Shown here: piece after piece, positions 34,907 to 43,437 of the stretch
Layout: each line of letters starts with the position of its first letter
Position numbering within the stretch: position 1 is the stretch's first letter
NCBI RefSeq assembly: GCF_001642995.1
Contig: NZ_LOHS01000084.1
Coordinates: 1-64,000, forward strand
From: Streptomyces jeddahensis
GTDB lineage: Bacteria; Actinomycetota; Actinomycetes; Streptomycetales; Streptomycetaceae
Direction of reading: 5' to 3'
DNA length: 64,000 bases
Translations under genes and position numbers: made by a program
Notes under the pieces: generated by a model
What the model was told of the DNA's origin: nothing
Seen by the model: the letters and a program-made list of their open reading frames with translations, nothing else
The model's database searches: none

Positions 34907-35581
34907 ATGCGCACGCTCGCTTCCGCCAGCGCAACCGTGGCCGCTGTCGCGGTCTCGCTGGTCATGTCCCCCTCCGCCTTCGCCACCGCTCCAGGCGACA
35001 ACGGCACCGTGAAGATTCACGACGCCACCACCGGTGAGGAACTCCGCAAGAACGAACCGCACGTCTGCACCTTCTACCTCGACGCCTTCGGTTTCGACGC
35101 CGGCCAGGAGGTCGACTGGCACATCGAGGCGTGGGCCCCGACGGCCGACGTCAAGGGCGAGACGGTCAAGAGCGGTTCGCTGACCCTCGACAGCGAAGGC
35201 CACGGCCGCTCGGACGACCTGTCCCTCCCCGACGGCCACTACAAGCTGTTCTGGAACTTCGACGGTGAGAACGGCCGGGCCAAGCACAAGGTCTTCTGGA
35301 CCGACTGCGAGGACGACACCGAGCCGGGAGCCACCACGCCGTCCGGATCCGCGTCCGCAACGCCGGCCGCTACCGCCGAGCCGACGTCGTCGGCCTCCTC
35401 GGCCGAGGCGGCCCCGACGGCCTCGTCCTCGCCCTCCGCACAGGGCGGCGCCGAAGGCGACCTCGCCGAGACCGGCAACGGCGCACCGGTCGGCATCCTG
35501 TCGACGGCTGCGGCAGCCCTGCTCGCGGCGGGCGGCTACCTGGTGTTCCGCCGCCGCAGGTCCGCGACCGGTCAGGACTGA
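34907..35581 (+). CDS. LAETG cell-wall-anchored protein
   Basis: A 224-residue surface protein. The signal peptide ends SAFATA (about 28). An Ig-like beta domain follows (about 30-140, with Cys pair HVCTFY and FWTDCED), then a Ser/Ala/Pro-rich wall-spanning stalk (about 145-185), the sorting motif LAETGNG, a membrane segment (ILSTAAAALLAAGGYLVF) and a basic tail RRRRSATGQD. LAxTG motifs are used by class E sortases of Streptomyces. No sortase gene is in view. ATG at 34907; TTG at 34901 is possible. A strong terminator follows. Confidence 0.88.
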   Translation: MRTLASASATVAAVAVSLVMSPSAFATAPGDNGTVKIHDATTGEELRKNEPHVCTFYLDAFGFDAGQEVDWHIEAWAPTADVKGETVKSGSLTLDSEGHGRSDDLSLPDGHYKLFWNFDGENGRAKHKVFWTDCEDDTEPGATTPSGSASATPAATAEPTSSASSAEAAPTASSSPSAQGGAEGDLAETGNGAPVGILSTAAAALLAAGGYLVFRRRRSATGQD

Positions 35582-35610
35582 CCTCTCCCGGCCCCCGGCT
35601 GACGGATGAC

Positions 35611-35645
35611 GGTGCCCCCGTGCTGGTACGCGGCACGGGGGCACC
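35611..35645. terminator. Hairpin terminator after the LAETG protein
   Basis: A perfect 13-bp inverted repeat GGTGCCCCCGTGC / GCACGGGGGCACC with a 9-nt loop, 30 bases after the stop; the convergent PhyH gene ends 88 bases further on, so it may serve both. Confidence 0.88.
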
Positions 35646-35732
35646 GCTCTGTCCGGGAAGGACAAGGTAGATACGTCTGTTGGCCTCTGTCAGCCTCTGT
35701 TGGCCTCCGTAAGGCGAAGAGGGGCCTGCCGG

Positions 35733-36569
35733 TCAGTGCGGGCCGTTCGGAGTGAACTCCGTGCCGCAGGGGCCCGCGCCCTCGCTCTCCGGGAGGGCGA
35801 TCCGGTGGCCGTCCATCGTCAGGGCGTCGTACCAGCTACCGATCCGCTCTGCCGAGCGGCCTGCGTAGTGGCAGATGAACGAGCGGCGGAAGCGGTCGGC
35901 GGTGCGGTTCGGGTGGGAGCCGTGGACCAGGCTGCCGTTGAAGAAGAGGACGTCGCCCGGGGACATGTCGACGGGCACGGCGGTCAGGCCGGCTGGTGGA
36001 GGCACGTACTCGCGAGCGAACGACACATCCGGGTCCGCCTCCTCCGGGCAGAACAGGTCCATCCGGTGCGTGCCCGGCACCACGTCGAGGCCGCCGTTGT
36101 CCCGGTCGATCACATCGCAGGCGATCCAGGCGGCCACACAGGTGCCCGGCTCGACTCGCAGATAGAAGTTGTCCTGGTGCAGCGCCTGACCGCGGGCGCC
36201 GGGCGGCTTGAAGTAGAACATGCTCTGGGCGGCCAGGACCTCCTCGCCCAGCAGGGTCTCCAGGACCTCGCGCAGCCGCGGTTCGAGGAGAAACCGCAGG
36301 GCGAGGTCGTTGATCCGGTGCGGGTGCATCACCCGGGGGTAGAGGTGCAGGGGATCGGCAGGTTGGCCGGTCTGCATGGCGCGTGGTTCGAAGTGCCCGG
36401 GTACGGGGCCCGCGGTGTGCAGGGCCGCGAACTCGGCGTTCAGTGCCTCGATTTCGGCGGGGGCGAACAGAGCCCTCATCACGGTGAAGCCCTCTGCGTC
36501 GAACTGCTGGCGGGAGGCCTCGAGGAGCGAGGCGCCGTCGCTGTCGACGCCCATGTCTGTGACTGCCAT
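35733..36569 (-). CDS. Phytanoyl-CoA dioxygenase (PhyH) family protein
   Basis: A 278-residue Fe(II)/2-oxoglutarate-dependent oxygenase. The iron site is HQDNFYL (HxD, about residue 135) with the distal His in GSLVHGSHPN, and the 2-oxoglutarate Arg is in RTADRFRRSF. Family members hydroxylate small molecules or secondary metabolites; the substrate is unknown. It is divergent from an AraC-type regulator 46 bases away, which probably controls it. A larger, distantly related PhyH protein is at 58323-59501. Confidence 0.9.
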   Translation of the reverse strand: MAVTDMGVDSDGASLLEASRQQFDAEGFTVMRALFAPAEIEALNAEFAALHTAGPVPGHFEPRAMQTGQPADPLHLYPRVMHPHRINDLALRFLLEPRLREVLETLLGEEVLAAQSMFYFKPPGARGQALHQDNFYLRVEPGTCVAAWIACDVIDRDNGGLDVVPGTHRMDLFCPEEADPDVSFAREYVPPPAGLTAVPVDMSPGDVLFFNGSLVHGSHPNRTADRFRRSFICHYAGRSAERIGSWYDALTMDGHRIALPESEGAGPCGTEFTPNGPH

Positions 36570-36615
36570 GCGCTGGACCCTTCCGGTCGGCGGAGTATGC
36601 AGGTCACGCTAGGCC

Positions 36616-37653
36616 GTGACCGGGGCGGGGAGGATGCCTGTGCATGCTGAAGGATTGCCCGAGGCTGCTGTCGCGTCGCCGGAGGCGTCGGCGGTGCCGG
36701 ATGCCGCCGTCTCGTCTCCCGGGGCGCCTGCTGTATCCGCGGCTCCGTCTTCGCGTACCGACCCGTCTCCACCGCCCGGCCTGGTGACCATCGGCCTCTT
36801 CGACCAGCCGCCCGGATACGCCGTGAACCGGCCGCGCGGCGCGGACAGTTGGCTGTTCACCTGGACCACGGGCGGCTGCGGACGGCTCGTCCAGGGCGCG
36901 GTGCAGGTGGAGGCGGCCGCCGGCGACCTGGTCGTGCTGGGCCCCGGCACGCCGCACCGCTACGCGGTCGCTCCCGGGGCACGGCACTGGGCGTTCTGGT
37001 GGGTGCACTGCCAGGCCAGGGCGTCGTGGTCCACGTGGCTGCGCCCGTACGCCCAGGGCGACCGGACGTACGCCGTCACCGCCCCACCAGACATACGCGG
37101 ACGCGCCGACGCGGCGTTCCGCCGGATGCTCGCCGACGCCCGCTGGACAGGGCACGGCGCCCCGCGGCCGGACACCGAGCCGACGACCGGTCAGGTCGCC
37201 GTCGCCCACGGCACCGCGGCGCGGGAACTGGCGCTCTGCTCCCTGGAGGAGATCGTGCTGCTCGCCACCGCCTCCGCCACCGCCCGTGCGGAGCGGTACG
37301 AGTCCGGCATCGACCCCCGGGTGCGGCAGGCCGCGGAACTGATGGACGCCGATCCTGGAGCGCCGCACACGGTGCGGTCGCTGGCCGCCGACGTCGCGCT
37401 GTCGCCGTCCCGGTTCGCGCACCTGTTCACGCAGCAGGTCGGTCAGTCGCCCATGCGGGCGCTGCAACAGGCCCGGTTGCGCCATGCCGCCCGCCTCCTT
37501 GAGGTCACGGAACTGCCGGTGGAACGGGTGGCCGCGCTGTCCGGCTTCACCAGCCCGTTCCACTTCAGCAGGGCCTTCCGGCAACGGTACGGAGTCCCGC
37601 CCGGCGCCTACCGGTCCGAGGTGCGGCAGCGCGCCTCGGGGGAGCGGCGGTAA
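36616..37653 (+). CDS. AraC-family regulator with cupin-like sensor
   Basis: A 345-residue regulator. After a low-complexity Ala/Pro/Ser N-terminus (about 1-50) comes an AraC-binding cupin domain (about 55-150: LVTIGLFDQPPGYAVNRP, VVLGPGTPHRY) and a C-terminal double HTH (about 240-340: VRSLAADVALSPSRFAHLFTQQ and VERVAALSGFTSPFHFSRAFRQRYG). The start is uncertain: GTG 36616 or ATG 36634, the latter directly abutting GGGGAGG. Divergent from the PhyH gene. Confidence 0.85.
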   Translation: MTGAGRMPVHAEGLPEAAVASPEASAVPDAAVSSPGAPAVSAAPSSRTDPSPPPGLVTIGLFDQPPGYAVNRPRGADSWLFTWTTGGCGRLVQGAVQVEAAAGDLVVLGPGTPHRYAVAPGARHWAFWWVHCQARASWSTWLRPYAQGDRTYAVTAPPDIRGRADAAFRRMLADARWTGHGAPRPDTEPTTGQVAVAHGTAARELALCSLEEIVLLATASATARAERYESGIDPRVRQAAELMDADPGAPHTVRSLAADVALSPSRFAHLFTQQVGQSPMRALQQARLRHAARLLEVTELPVERVAALSGFTSPFHFSRAFRQRYGVPPGAYRSEVRQRASGERR

Positions 37654-37667
37654 ACGCCGCCGGCGGG

Positions 37668-38366
37668 CTACGGGGTTTCGGCCGGGGGAGCGGCGGCGAC
37701 GACCGCGACGACGACCAACGGCACCAGGGCCAGCCCGAGCGCTGACACGGGCCCCGCGTGGAGGTGGAGCAGGCCACCGAACACGGCACCCACGATCATC
37801 GCGGCGACCGAGCACAGCCGGCGCAGCAGGGCGAGCCCGGGGGTGTCGGCGGCCATCCCGGTGAGCGTGGAGGTCAGGACGACGGTGGTGCCCATTTCGG
37901 GTACGGCGAGCTTGCGCACGGCGGCGTTCTGCAGGCCCATCCCGCCCGCGAGCAGCGCGATGAGAACCGCTCGGGCCACCGTGCCGTGCCGGCCCGCCGT
38001 TCCGGCGACGGCCACCGCGGCGGCGACGAGGACCGCGTGTCCCGCGGTGGCCCGGACCAGCACGTGCCGCGGGTCGGGAGCGCGCAGGTGCAGCCGCCCG
38101 GTCGACCAGGCGCCCAGCACAAACGCGCCGATGGCAAGGGCAGACGCCCAGGCCGAGAGACCGCCCGCACCTGCCGTGGCGAAGCCGAGGAAGACCACGT
38201 TCCCGGTCATGTTGGCGACGAAGACATGGCCGAGTCCCAGATAGCTCACCGCGTCGACGATGCCGGTGACGACGGTGAGCAGGACGAGCAGGGCCGGCAC
38301 GGCGCCGAAGGTGTTCCTGCCGTGCGGGAACATGCGGTCGGAAACACGGAGCAGAAGCGCTCTCAT
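37668..38366 (-). CDS. DUF1275 (YoaK) membrane protein
   Basis: A 232-residue polytopic membrane protein with about six membrane segments. LTVVTGIVDAVSYLGLGHVFVANMTGNVVFLGF (about 30-62) is the DUF1275 signature, repeated more loosely at TTVVLTSTLTGMAAD. Function unknown; a transport-like role is suspected for the family. ATG at 38366. Ends 14 bases from the convergent AraC gene. Confidence 0.88.
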   Translation of the reverse strand: MRALLLRVSDRMFPHGRNTFGAVPALLVLLTVVTGIVDAVSYLGLGHVFVANMTGNVVFLGFATAGAGGLSAWASALAIGAFVLGAWSTGRLHLRAPDPRHVLVRATAGHAVLVAAAVAVAGTAGRHGTVARAVLIALLAGGMGLQNAAVRKLAVPEMGTTVVLTSTLTGMAADTPGLALLRRLCSVAAMIVGAVFGGLLHLHAGPVSALGLALVPLVVVAVVAAAPPAETP

Positions 38367-38459
38367 ACGGGCCTGCCTTGCCTACGGGTCGGGTACTCGC
38401 TGCCCATGGTGCGGGTGTGGCGTACGACCGTTGCGTAGGCACCGCCGTGCCGGGGCCCC

Positions 38460-38475
38460 GGACCATATCTGGTCC
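38460..38475. promoter_or_regulatory. Dyad GGACC-ATATCT-GGTCC
   Basis: A perfect 5-bp dyad in the 249-base gap between the divergent DUF1275 and kinase-like genes; a possible operator for either. Confidence 0.35.
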
Positions 38476-38571
38476 CGTCGCGCCCAAGCGCGGTGAACAG
38501 CGTGACAACCCGCTAGCGTCGGGCCCAAGTGGCAACGCATCATGGGAGCGCTCTCAGACCCCCCGGTAGTT

Positions 38572-38598
38572 CACAGCCACAGCCACAGCCACAGCCAC
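38572..38598. repeat. CACAGC hexanucleotide tandem repeat
   Basis: Four perfect CACAGC units plus CAC end 17 bases before the start of the kinase-like gene, within its probable leader. Confidence 0.8.
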
Positions 38599-38615
38599 CC
38601 AGAGGTGTTCCCGCA

Positions 38616-39593
38616 ATGCAGAGCCAGACCAAGCGCCGTCTCACCGCCGGTCAACTCGACGCCCTCCTGCGGGAGTCCGCCGGGACCGGATGCCGGCTCG
38701 AAGCCGAGCTGACGGACGGTTGGTTCAACGCCGCCTACCGGGTCCTGCTGGACGACGGCCGTCCCGCCATCGTCAAACTGGCCCCGCCCGCCGACGTCCC
38801 CGTACTGCGCTACGAGCGCGGCATCATGGCCACCGAAGCCATGGTCTACCGGCGCGCGGGCGGGGACCCGGCCGGCATACCCATGCCCGAACTCCTCTTC
38901 TCCGGCGCCGATTTCCTGGCCGTATCCGTGCTCGACGGCACCCCTTGGGACAAGCTGTCCGACGCTCTGCCGGGATCCGCACACTCGGCCCTCCGGCACG
39001 AGTTGGGCCGGATCACCGCACAGCTGCACGCACTTACGCCTGAGGACGGCCGCTTCGGCTACCCGGCTCCGGAGGCCGGGCTCTCCGCGCCCGACTGGCG
39101 CGGTGCGTTCACCGCCATGGTGGAGGGCATCCTGGACGACGCCGCGCGCTGGGAGTCCCCGCTCGGCATCAGCGCGGCGGACGTACGGGCCCTCGTCGCG
39201 GAGGGAGGGTACGCGCTGGACGAGATCACCGAGCCCCGCCTGGTCCACTTCGACCTGTGGCCCGGCAACGTCTTCGTCGACGACTCGGGGGCCCGTGTCA
39301 CCGGCATCATCGACCACGAACGCGCCTTCTGGGGCGACCCCGCCGCCGAACTGGTCTCCCTCGCCTTCGGCGGTGACACGGGTCCCGACAGCGAACTCGT
39401 CGCGGGTTACATCGAGGCCGGCGGCCGGCTCGGCTCCGGCCCCGCCTTCGAGCACCGCCTTGCCCTGTACCGGCTGTACCTCGGCCTGATCCTCGTCGTC
39501 GAGTGCGCACCGCGCGGCTACGACGCCGAGCATCTCGCCTACTGCCGGGGGGCCCTGGACGGCTGGGTGAGCGACGTGCGCAAGCTGGGCTGA
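38616..39593 (+). CDS. Aminoglycoside phosphotransferase-family kinase
   Basis: A 325-residue APH/choline-kinase-fold protein. The Brenner motif HFDLWPGNVFVD and the DFG-equivalent IIDHERAFWGDP (about 210-240) are intact, and the nucleotide Lys is in RPAIVKLAPP. It would phosphorylate a small hydroxylated compound; drug resistance should not be assumed. ATG at 38616 with GAGG about 11 nt upstream, after the CACAGC repeat. Convergent with the nucleoside-kinase-like gene. Confidence 0.85.
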   Translation: MQSQTKRRLTAGQLDALLRESAGTGCRLEAELTDGWFNAAYRVLLDDGRPAIVKLAPPADVPVLRYERGIMATEAMVYRRAGGDPAGIPMPELLFSGADFLAVSVLDGTPWDKLSDALPGSAHSALRHELGRITAQLHALTPEDGRFGYPAPEAGLSAPDWRGAFTAMVEGILDDAARWESPLGISAADVRALVAEGGYALDEITEPRLVHFDLWPGNVFVDDSGARVTGIIDHERAFWGDPAAELVSLAFGGDTGPDSELVAGYIEAGGRLGSGPAFEHRLALYRLYLGLILVVECAPRGYDAEHLAYCRGALDGWVSDVRKLG

Positions 39594-39666
39594 ACAGCGC
39601 CCGGCTCGTCGAACGCTGCGCGTCCGTACAAGCCGTACGAGCCGGGGCCCTGGTGGGCGCAGGTGA

Positions 39667-40326
39667 TCAGCCCGGGCCGGGGCCGCACGGAGCAGGCAGG
39701 GCGGCCGTGGGGACGATCAGGTCGGCGCGGTGGCGGCTTCCGGCGACCAGGTCGGCGTTGCGCTGGTCGGTGCCCACCACCCAGGCCACCGCGGCCTGGT
39801 GGTCCTTGCCGAACTCCTCATGCCGGGAGACGAGGCGGCGTACGCGCTCGTCCTGGTCGAGCTCGCAGTACCAGACCTCGTCCAACTGGGACCGGACACG
39901 CGCCCACGAGCCCTCGTCAAGGAGAAGGTAGTTGCCCTCGGTGACGATCAGACGGGCGGTGCGCGGCACGGGGATGCTGCCCGCGATCGGCTGTTCCAGG
40001 ACCCGCTCGAAACCCGGCGCGTAGACGATGCCGTCCTCCTCGTCGCGCAGGCGGCGCAGCAGCGCGGCGTAGCCCGCGGAATCGAAGGTGTCGGGCGCGC
40101 CCTTGCGGTCGCGGAGGCCCAGGCGGTCCAGCTCGACGTCGGCGAGATGGAAGCCGTCCATCGGCACATGAGCGGCCCAGGGCGGTCCGTCGGCGTTGAG
40201 CCGCCGGACCAGTTGCTCGGCGAGCGTGGTCTTTCCGGCGCCCGGGCTGCCGGTGATACCGAGGAGCGCGCGACGGCCCGGCCGTACGAGGGACGCGGCC
40301 CGGGCGAGGAGGTCGTCGAACGTCAT
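39667..40326 (-). CDS. Uridine/pantothenate kinase-like P-loop kinase
   Basis: A 219-residue nucleoside/nucleotide kinase family protein. Walker A GITGSPGAGKTTLAEQL is at about 25; VPMDGFHLADVELDRLGLRDRKGAPDTFD and VTEGNYLLLDEGSW match the PanK/fructose-kinase-like subgroup (YggC/FrcK-like). The substrate is uncertain. ATG at 40326 overlaps the TGA of a possible 25-codon open frame (40323-40400) by the ATGA arrangement. Confidence 0.87.
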   Translation of the reverse strand: MTFDDLLARAASLVRPGRRALLGITGSPGAGKTTLAEQLVRRLNADGPPWAAHVPMDGFHLADVELDRLGLRDRKGAPDTFDSAGYAALLRRLRDEEDGIVYAPGFERVLEQPIAGSIPVPRTARLIVTEGNYLLLDEGSWARVRSQLDEVWYCELDQDERVRRLVSRHEEFGKDHQAAVAWVVGTDQRNADLVAGSRHRADLIVPTAALPAPCGPGPG

Positions 40327-40620
40327 GAGCGCGGGCCGCTCGCCGCGGGTGGGCGCCGCCGTTCGCGATCGTGCTCGTGCTCGTACTCCTCGATGGTCAT
40401 GGGGTCAGTGTCGCGCCGCGCACGTCGGCTGAGAACACCGGGGTCGGCTGGGGCGCCGCGGTGCTCCATCTGGCTCAACGTGCTCCCTGCGCTCCGGGAC
40501 CCCTCCTCGGTTCGCCCGTTACACAAGTGCGGAAGACCGGGCCGGCTGATGCCGCCCGGCGGCACAGGAATGCACAGAATCGCGTACGAGATGGCGGGTT
40601 GATCGTTGAGAACGGAAACC

Positions 40621-41175
40621 ATGAAGGCAGGGGCAGTCGAGGCGTGGGCCGCGGCCGGAGGGGAGCGTACGACTGCCGGTCGTCGGCGCGCCGTAGCGGC
40701 GGCGACGGCGGTTGCGGCGTTGAGTGTCGCGGGGGTGGTCGGCTGCGGATGGGAGGCGTCAGGTTCGGACGGCCGGAACGGCGGCGGGCTGACGGCGGGG
40801 GTGTCGGAGTCGGTTTCCGCCGGGTCCTCTTCGTCCTCGTCGACGGACTCGATCGACTCGACGAACTGGCCGGACTCGCCGGGCTCTGCCGCGTTGGGCG
40901 CCGGCGACTCCCATGTGGAGGCCTGCTTCGACGGGACCTGCGAGATCACGGTGTCGGAACCCACGGACATCCCCGTCGACAGCCGCTTCGGGATCGACTT
41001 GGTCTCCGTCACCCTGGTTACGCCCGACACGGTGTCCATGCGGGCGACCGGCAACGGCAACTCGTTGCGGACCACGAGCGGCACCGGCGGAATCTCCATC
41101 CTCAACGGGCTCACCATCAGGGTGAAGTCGGTCGCTGACGGAACTGCCGTTCTCGCCTTCTCGGCCAGAATCTAG
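40621..41175 (+). CDS. Putative lipoprotein of unknown function
   Basis: A 184-residue exported protein. The basic n-region RRRAVAAATAVAALSVAGVVGC ends in a lipobox with Cys about 42. A Ser/Asp/Gly-rich linker (SVSAGSSSSSSTDSIDST) leads to a small beta-rich domain (about 105-184: HVEACFDGTCEITVSEPTDIPVD) with a Cys pair. No family recognised. ATG at 40621 with GGA 5 nt upstream. Stands alone; 294 bases of leader carry no other gene except a doubtful small frame on the other strand. Confidence 0.75.
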   Translation: MKAGAVEAWAAAGGERTTAGRRRAVAAATAVAALSVAGVVGCGWEASGSDGRNGGGLTAGVSESVSAGSSSSSSTDSIDSTNWPDSPGSAALGAGDSHVEACFDGTCEITVSEPTDIPVDSRFGIDLVSVTLVTPDTVSMRATGNGNSLRTTSGTGGISILNGLTIRVKSVADGTAVLAFSARI

Positions 41176-41329
41176 AACCCGCAGGGGATGAGAGGGCCAA
41201 GGACCCGCCCGCTTCTCGCGGACCCTGATTGCGCGGTGCACGGTGTCGCTCCGCTTCTCCGCGTCTCTTGGATGTGGGGTCCTTGGCTCCACTTTCATTG
41301 GACCACCAGTGGGCCGTACGCACCAGGCG

Positions 41330-42289
41330 TCAGCCGAGAACGCGTACCGGCGCCCCGGCGAGGAAGGCCTGGATGTTCTCGACGGCCTGGCTGTAGTACG
41401 TCTCGTAGTTCGCCCGGGTGACGTAGCCCAGGTGCGGGGTGGCGAGCAGACGGGGTGCCGAGCGCATCGGGTGATCGTCGGGCAGCGGCTCGATGTCGAA
41501 CACATCGACCCCGGCCCCGGCGATGCGGCCGTCCCACAGGGCGCCGAGCAGCGCGTCCTGGTCGACGATGGCCGCGCGGGAGGTGTTGACGAGAAAGGCC
41601 GTCGGCTTCAGGAGGGCCAGCTCGGCGGGGCCGATCAGGTTGCGGGTGCGGTCGCTGAGCGCGAGGTGGATGGAGACGAAGTCGCTGCCGGCGAGCAGCT
41701 CCTCCTTGGAAGCGGCCAGCTCCACGCCGACCTCGGCCGTGCGCTTCTCGGTGAGGTTCTGGCTCCAGGCCACCACCTCCATGCCGAAGGCGAGTCCGAC
41801 CTGGGCCACTCTGCTGCCGATCTTGCCGAGGCCGAGCAGACCGAGCCGGCGGCCGTGCAGATCGGCTCCCACGGTGCTCTGCCAGGGGCCGCCGTCCCGC
41901 AGCGCGTTGTTCTCCGTGACGATGCCGCGGGCCAGGCCGAGCAGCAGCGCCCAGGTCAGCTCGACCGGGGGCGTCGAGGAGCTCGCGGTGCCGCACACGG
42001 TCACGCCGCCCGCTTTGGCGGCGGCGTAGTCAATCACGGAATTGCGCATCCCGGAGGCGATCAGCAGCTGCAGGCGCGGCAGCCGCGAGAGCAGCGAGGC
42101 GGGGAAGGGCACGCGTTCCCGGAGAGTGACGACGATGTCGAAGTCGGCGATGGCCGCTGCCAGTTCGTCCTCGGTGGCGAAGTGCTCCGCGAAGGTGACG
42201 ACCTCCACGTCATCCGCGATGGGCGACCAGTCGGCGACGGCGGTCGCGGCGCGCTGGAAGTCGTCGAGCACGGCGCAGCGAAGGGGCAT
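41330..42289 (-). CDS. D-2-hydroxyacid dehydrogenase
   Basis: A 319-residue NAD-dependent enzyme. The cofactor fold has LGLLGLGKIGSRVAQVGLAFGM (about 145-165). Catalytic residues are in VNTSRAAIVDQDAL (Arg), GAGVDVFDIEPLP (Glu) and ATPHLGYVT (His). Substrates of the family include hydroxypyruvate, phosphoglycerate and glyoxylate analogues; context gives no hint. ATG at 42289, divergent from the DUF72 gene. Confidence 0.9.
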   Translation of the reverse strand: MPLRCAVLDDFQRAATAVADWSPIADDVEVVTFAEHFATEDELAAAIADFDIVVTLRERVPFPASLLSRLPRLQLLIASGMRNSVIDYAAAKAGGVTVCGTASSSTPPVELTWALLLGLARGIVTENNALRDGGPWQSTVGADLHGRRLGLLGLGKIGSRVAQVGLAFGMEVVAWSQNLTEKRTAEVGVELAASKEELLAGSDFVSIHLALSDRTRNLIGPAELALLKPTAFLVNTSRAAIVDQDALLGALWDGRIAGAGVDVFDIEPLPDDHPMRSAPRLLATPHLGYVTRANYETYYSQAVENIQAFLAGAPVRVLG

Positions 42290-42594
42290 GGCGTTCTCTC
42301 CAAGGCTGGTGTCGCTGGGGTTGCTTACGGCTTACGGCTTACGGGCGGCGGCTCCCTGGCCGGGGCGAACGGTTCCGTCGCCCCGTCGGCCCGTCGTTCC
42401 GGCCCCGGTGATTCTCACCGTTCCGGTCCGGCGCGGACGAACGGCGGGTGCGCTGGCACCCGACTCACCCCTTACTGGGGTCGAGCCACGAGGTCATCGT
42501 CGGAGTCTGGCACACGGTCCCCTGGGTGCCCAGAGCACCGATTCAGCGGCCTGCCGGGCGGCCGGCAGGGCGGCGGGCGTGCTCTGATGGATGT
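42290..42594. other. Intergenic region with triple GCTTACG repeat
   Basis: No gene seen. GCTTACG occurs three times head to tail at 42323-42343, 34 bases upstream of the dehydrogenase start. The remainder is GC-rich without a clear promoter. Confidence 0.5.
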
Positions 42595-43437
42595 ATGCCC
42601 GTGTTCGTCGGCACCTCCGGGTGGCAGTACCGGGACTGGCGCGGAGTCCTGTATCCGGCCGACCTGCCCCAGCGGCTGTGGCTGGAGGAGTACGCGGCGC
42701 AGTTCGCCACGGTCGAGATCAACAACGCCTTCTACCGGCTGCCTACGCCGGAGACGTTCGCCGCATGGCGGGAGCGTACGCCGGAGGGATTCGTCATCGC
42801 CGTCAAGGCCAGCCGCTTCCTGACCCACATCAAGCGCCTGCGGGACCCCGAGGAACCGGTGTACCGGCTGATGAGCCATGCCGCGGGTCTCGGCGACCGG
42901 ATCGGACCGGTCCTGCTGCAGCTTCCGCCCACCCTGCGCGGGGACCCCGCACTCCTCGACGACTGCCTCAGCCGCTTCCCGGCCGGTACGCGGGTGGCGG
43001 TCGAGCCCCGCCATGACTCCTGGTGGACACCTGAGGTCCAGGCGGTGCTCGAGAACCGCCGTGCCGCGCTGTGCTGGGCCGACGTGGAGGCCCGGCCCAC
43101 CACGCCGCTGTGGCGCACCGCCGACTGGGGCTATCTGCGCCTCCACGTCGGACGGGCCAAGCCGTGGCCCCGCTACGGGCGGCAGTCGCTCCACACATGG
43201 GTGCGGCGCCTTGCCGACGCCTGGCCGGACACGTGTGACGTCCATGTGTACTTCAACAATGATCCGGGCGGAGCCGCGGTACACGACGCCATCCTCTTCG
43301 CGCGCACCGCGACGGCCGAGGGCATGACCGTGAGCCGTACCCCGCGGCGCCTGCCGGCACGGACCGGGACCGGCACCGCCGCACGGACCGGGACCGGCAC
43401 CAGCGCCGAAGAAGGCAGCGCGGCCGGCGCCGCGTGA
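42595..43437 (+). CDS. DUF72 family protein
   Basis: A 280-residue TIM-barrel-like DUF72 protein (YecE family): MPVFVGTSGWQYRDWRG start, ATVEINNAFYRLPTPETFAAWRERTPEGF, VKASRFLTHIKRLRD, LLQLPPTL, VAVEPRHDSW and VHVYFNNDPGG. Function not established in the family. The C-terminal 30 residues are a Thr/Gly/Ala low-complexity tail (ARTGTGTAARTGTGTSAEEG). Its TGA abuts the stop of the convergent phosphatase with no intervening base. Confidence 0.88.
   Translation: MPVFVGTSGWQYRDWRGVLYPADLPQRLWLEEYAAQFATVEINNAFYRLPTPETFAAWRERTPEGFVIAVKASRFLTHIKRLRDPEEPVYRLMSHAAGLGDRIGPVLLQLPPTLRGDPALLDDCLSRFPAGTRVAVEPRHDSWWTPEVQAVLENRRAALCWADVEARPTTPLWRTADWGYLRLHVGRAKPWPRYGRQSLHTWVRRLADAWPDTCDVHVYFNNDPGGAAVHDAILFARTATAEGMTVSRTPRRLPARTGTGTAARTGTGTSAEEGSAAGAA

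Noticed and set aside
38616..39593. Aminoglycoside resistance gene
   Set aside because: The APH fold is shared by many small-molecule kinases, and there is no resistance or antibiotic-cluster context.
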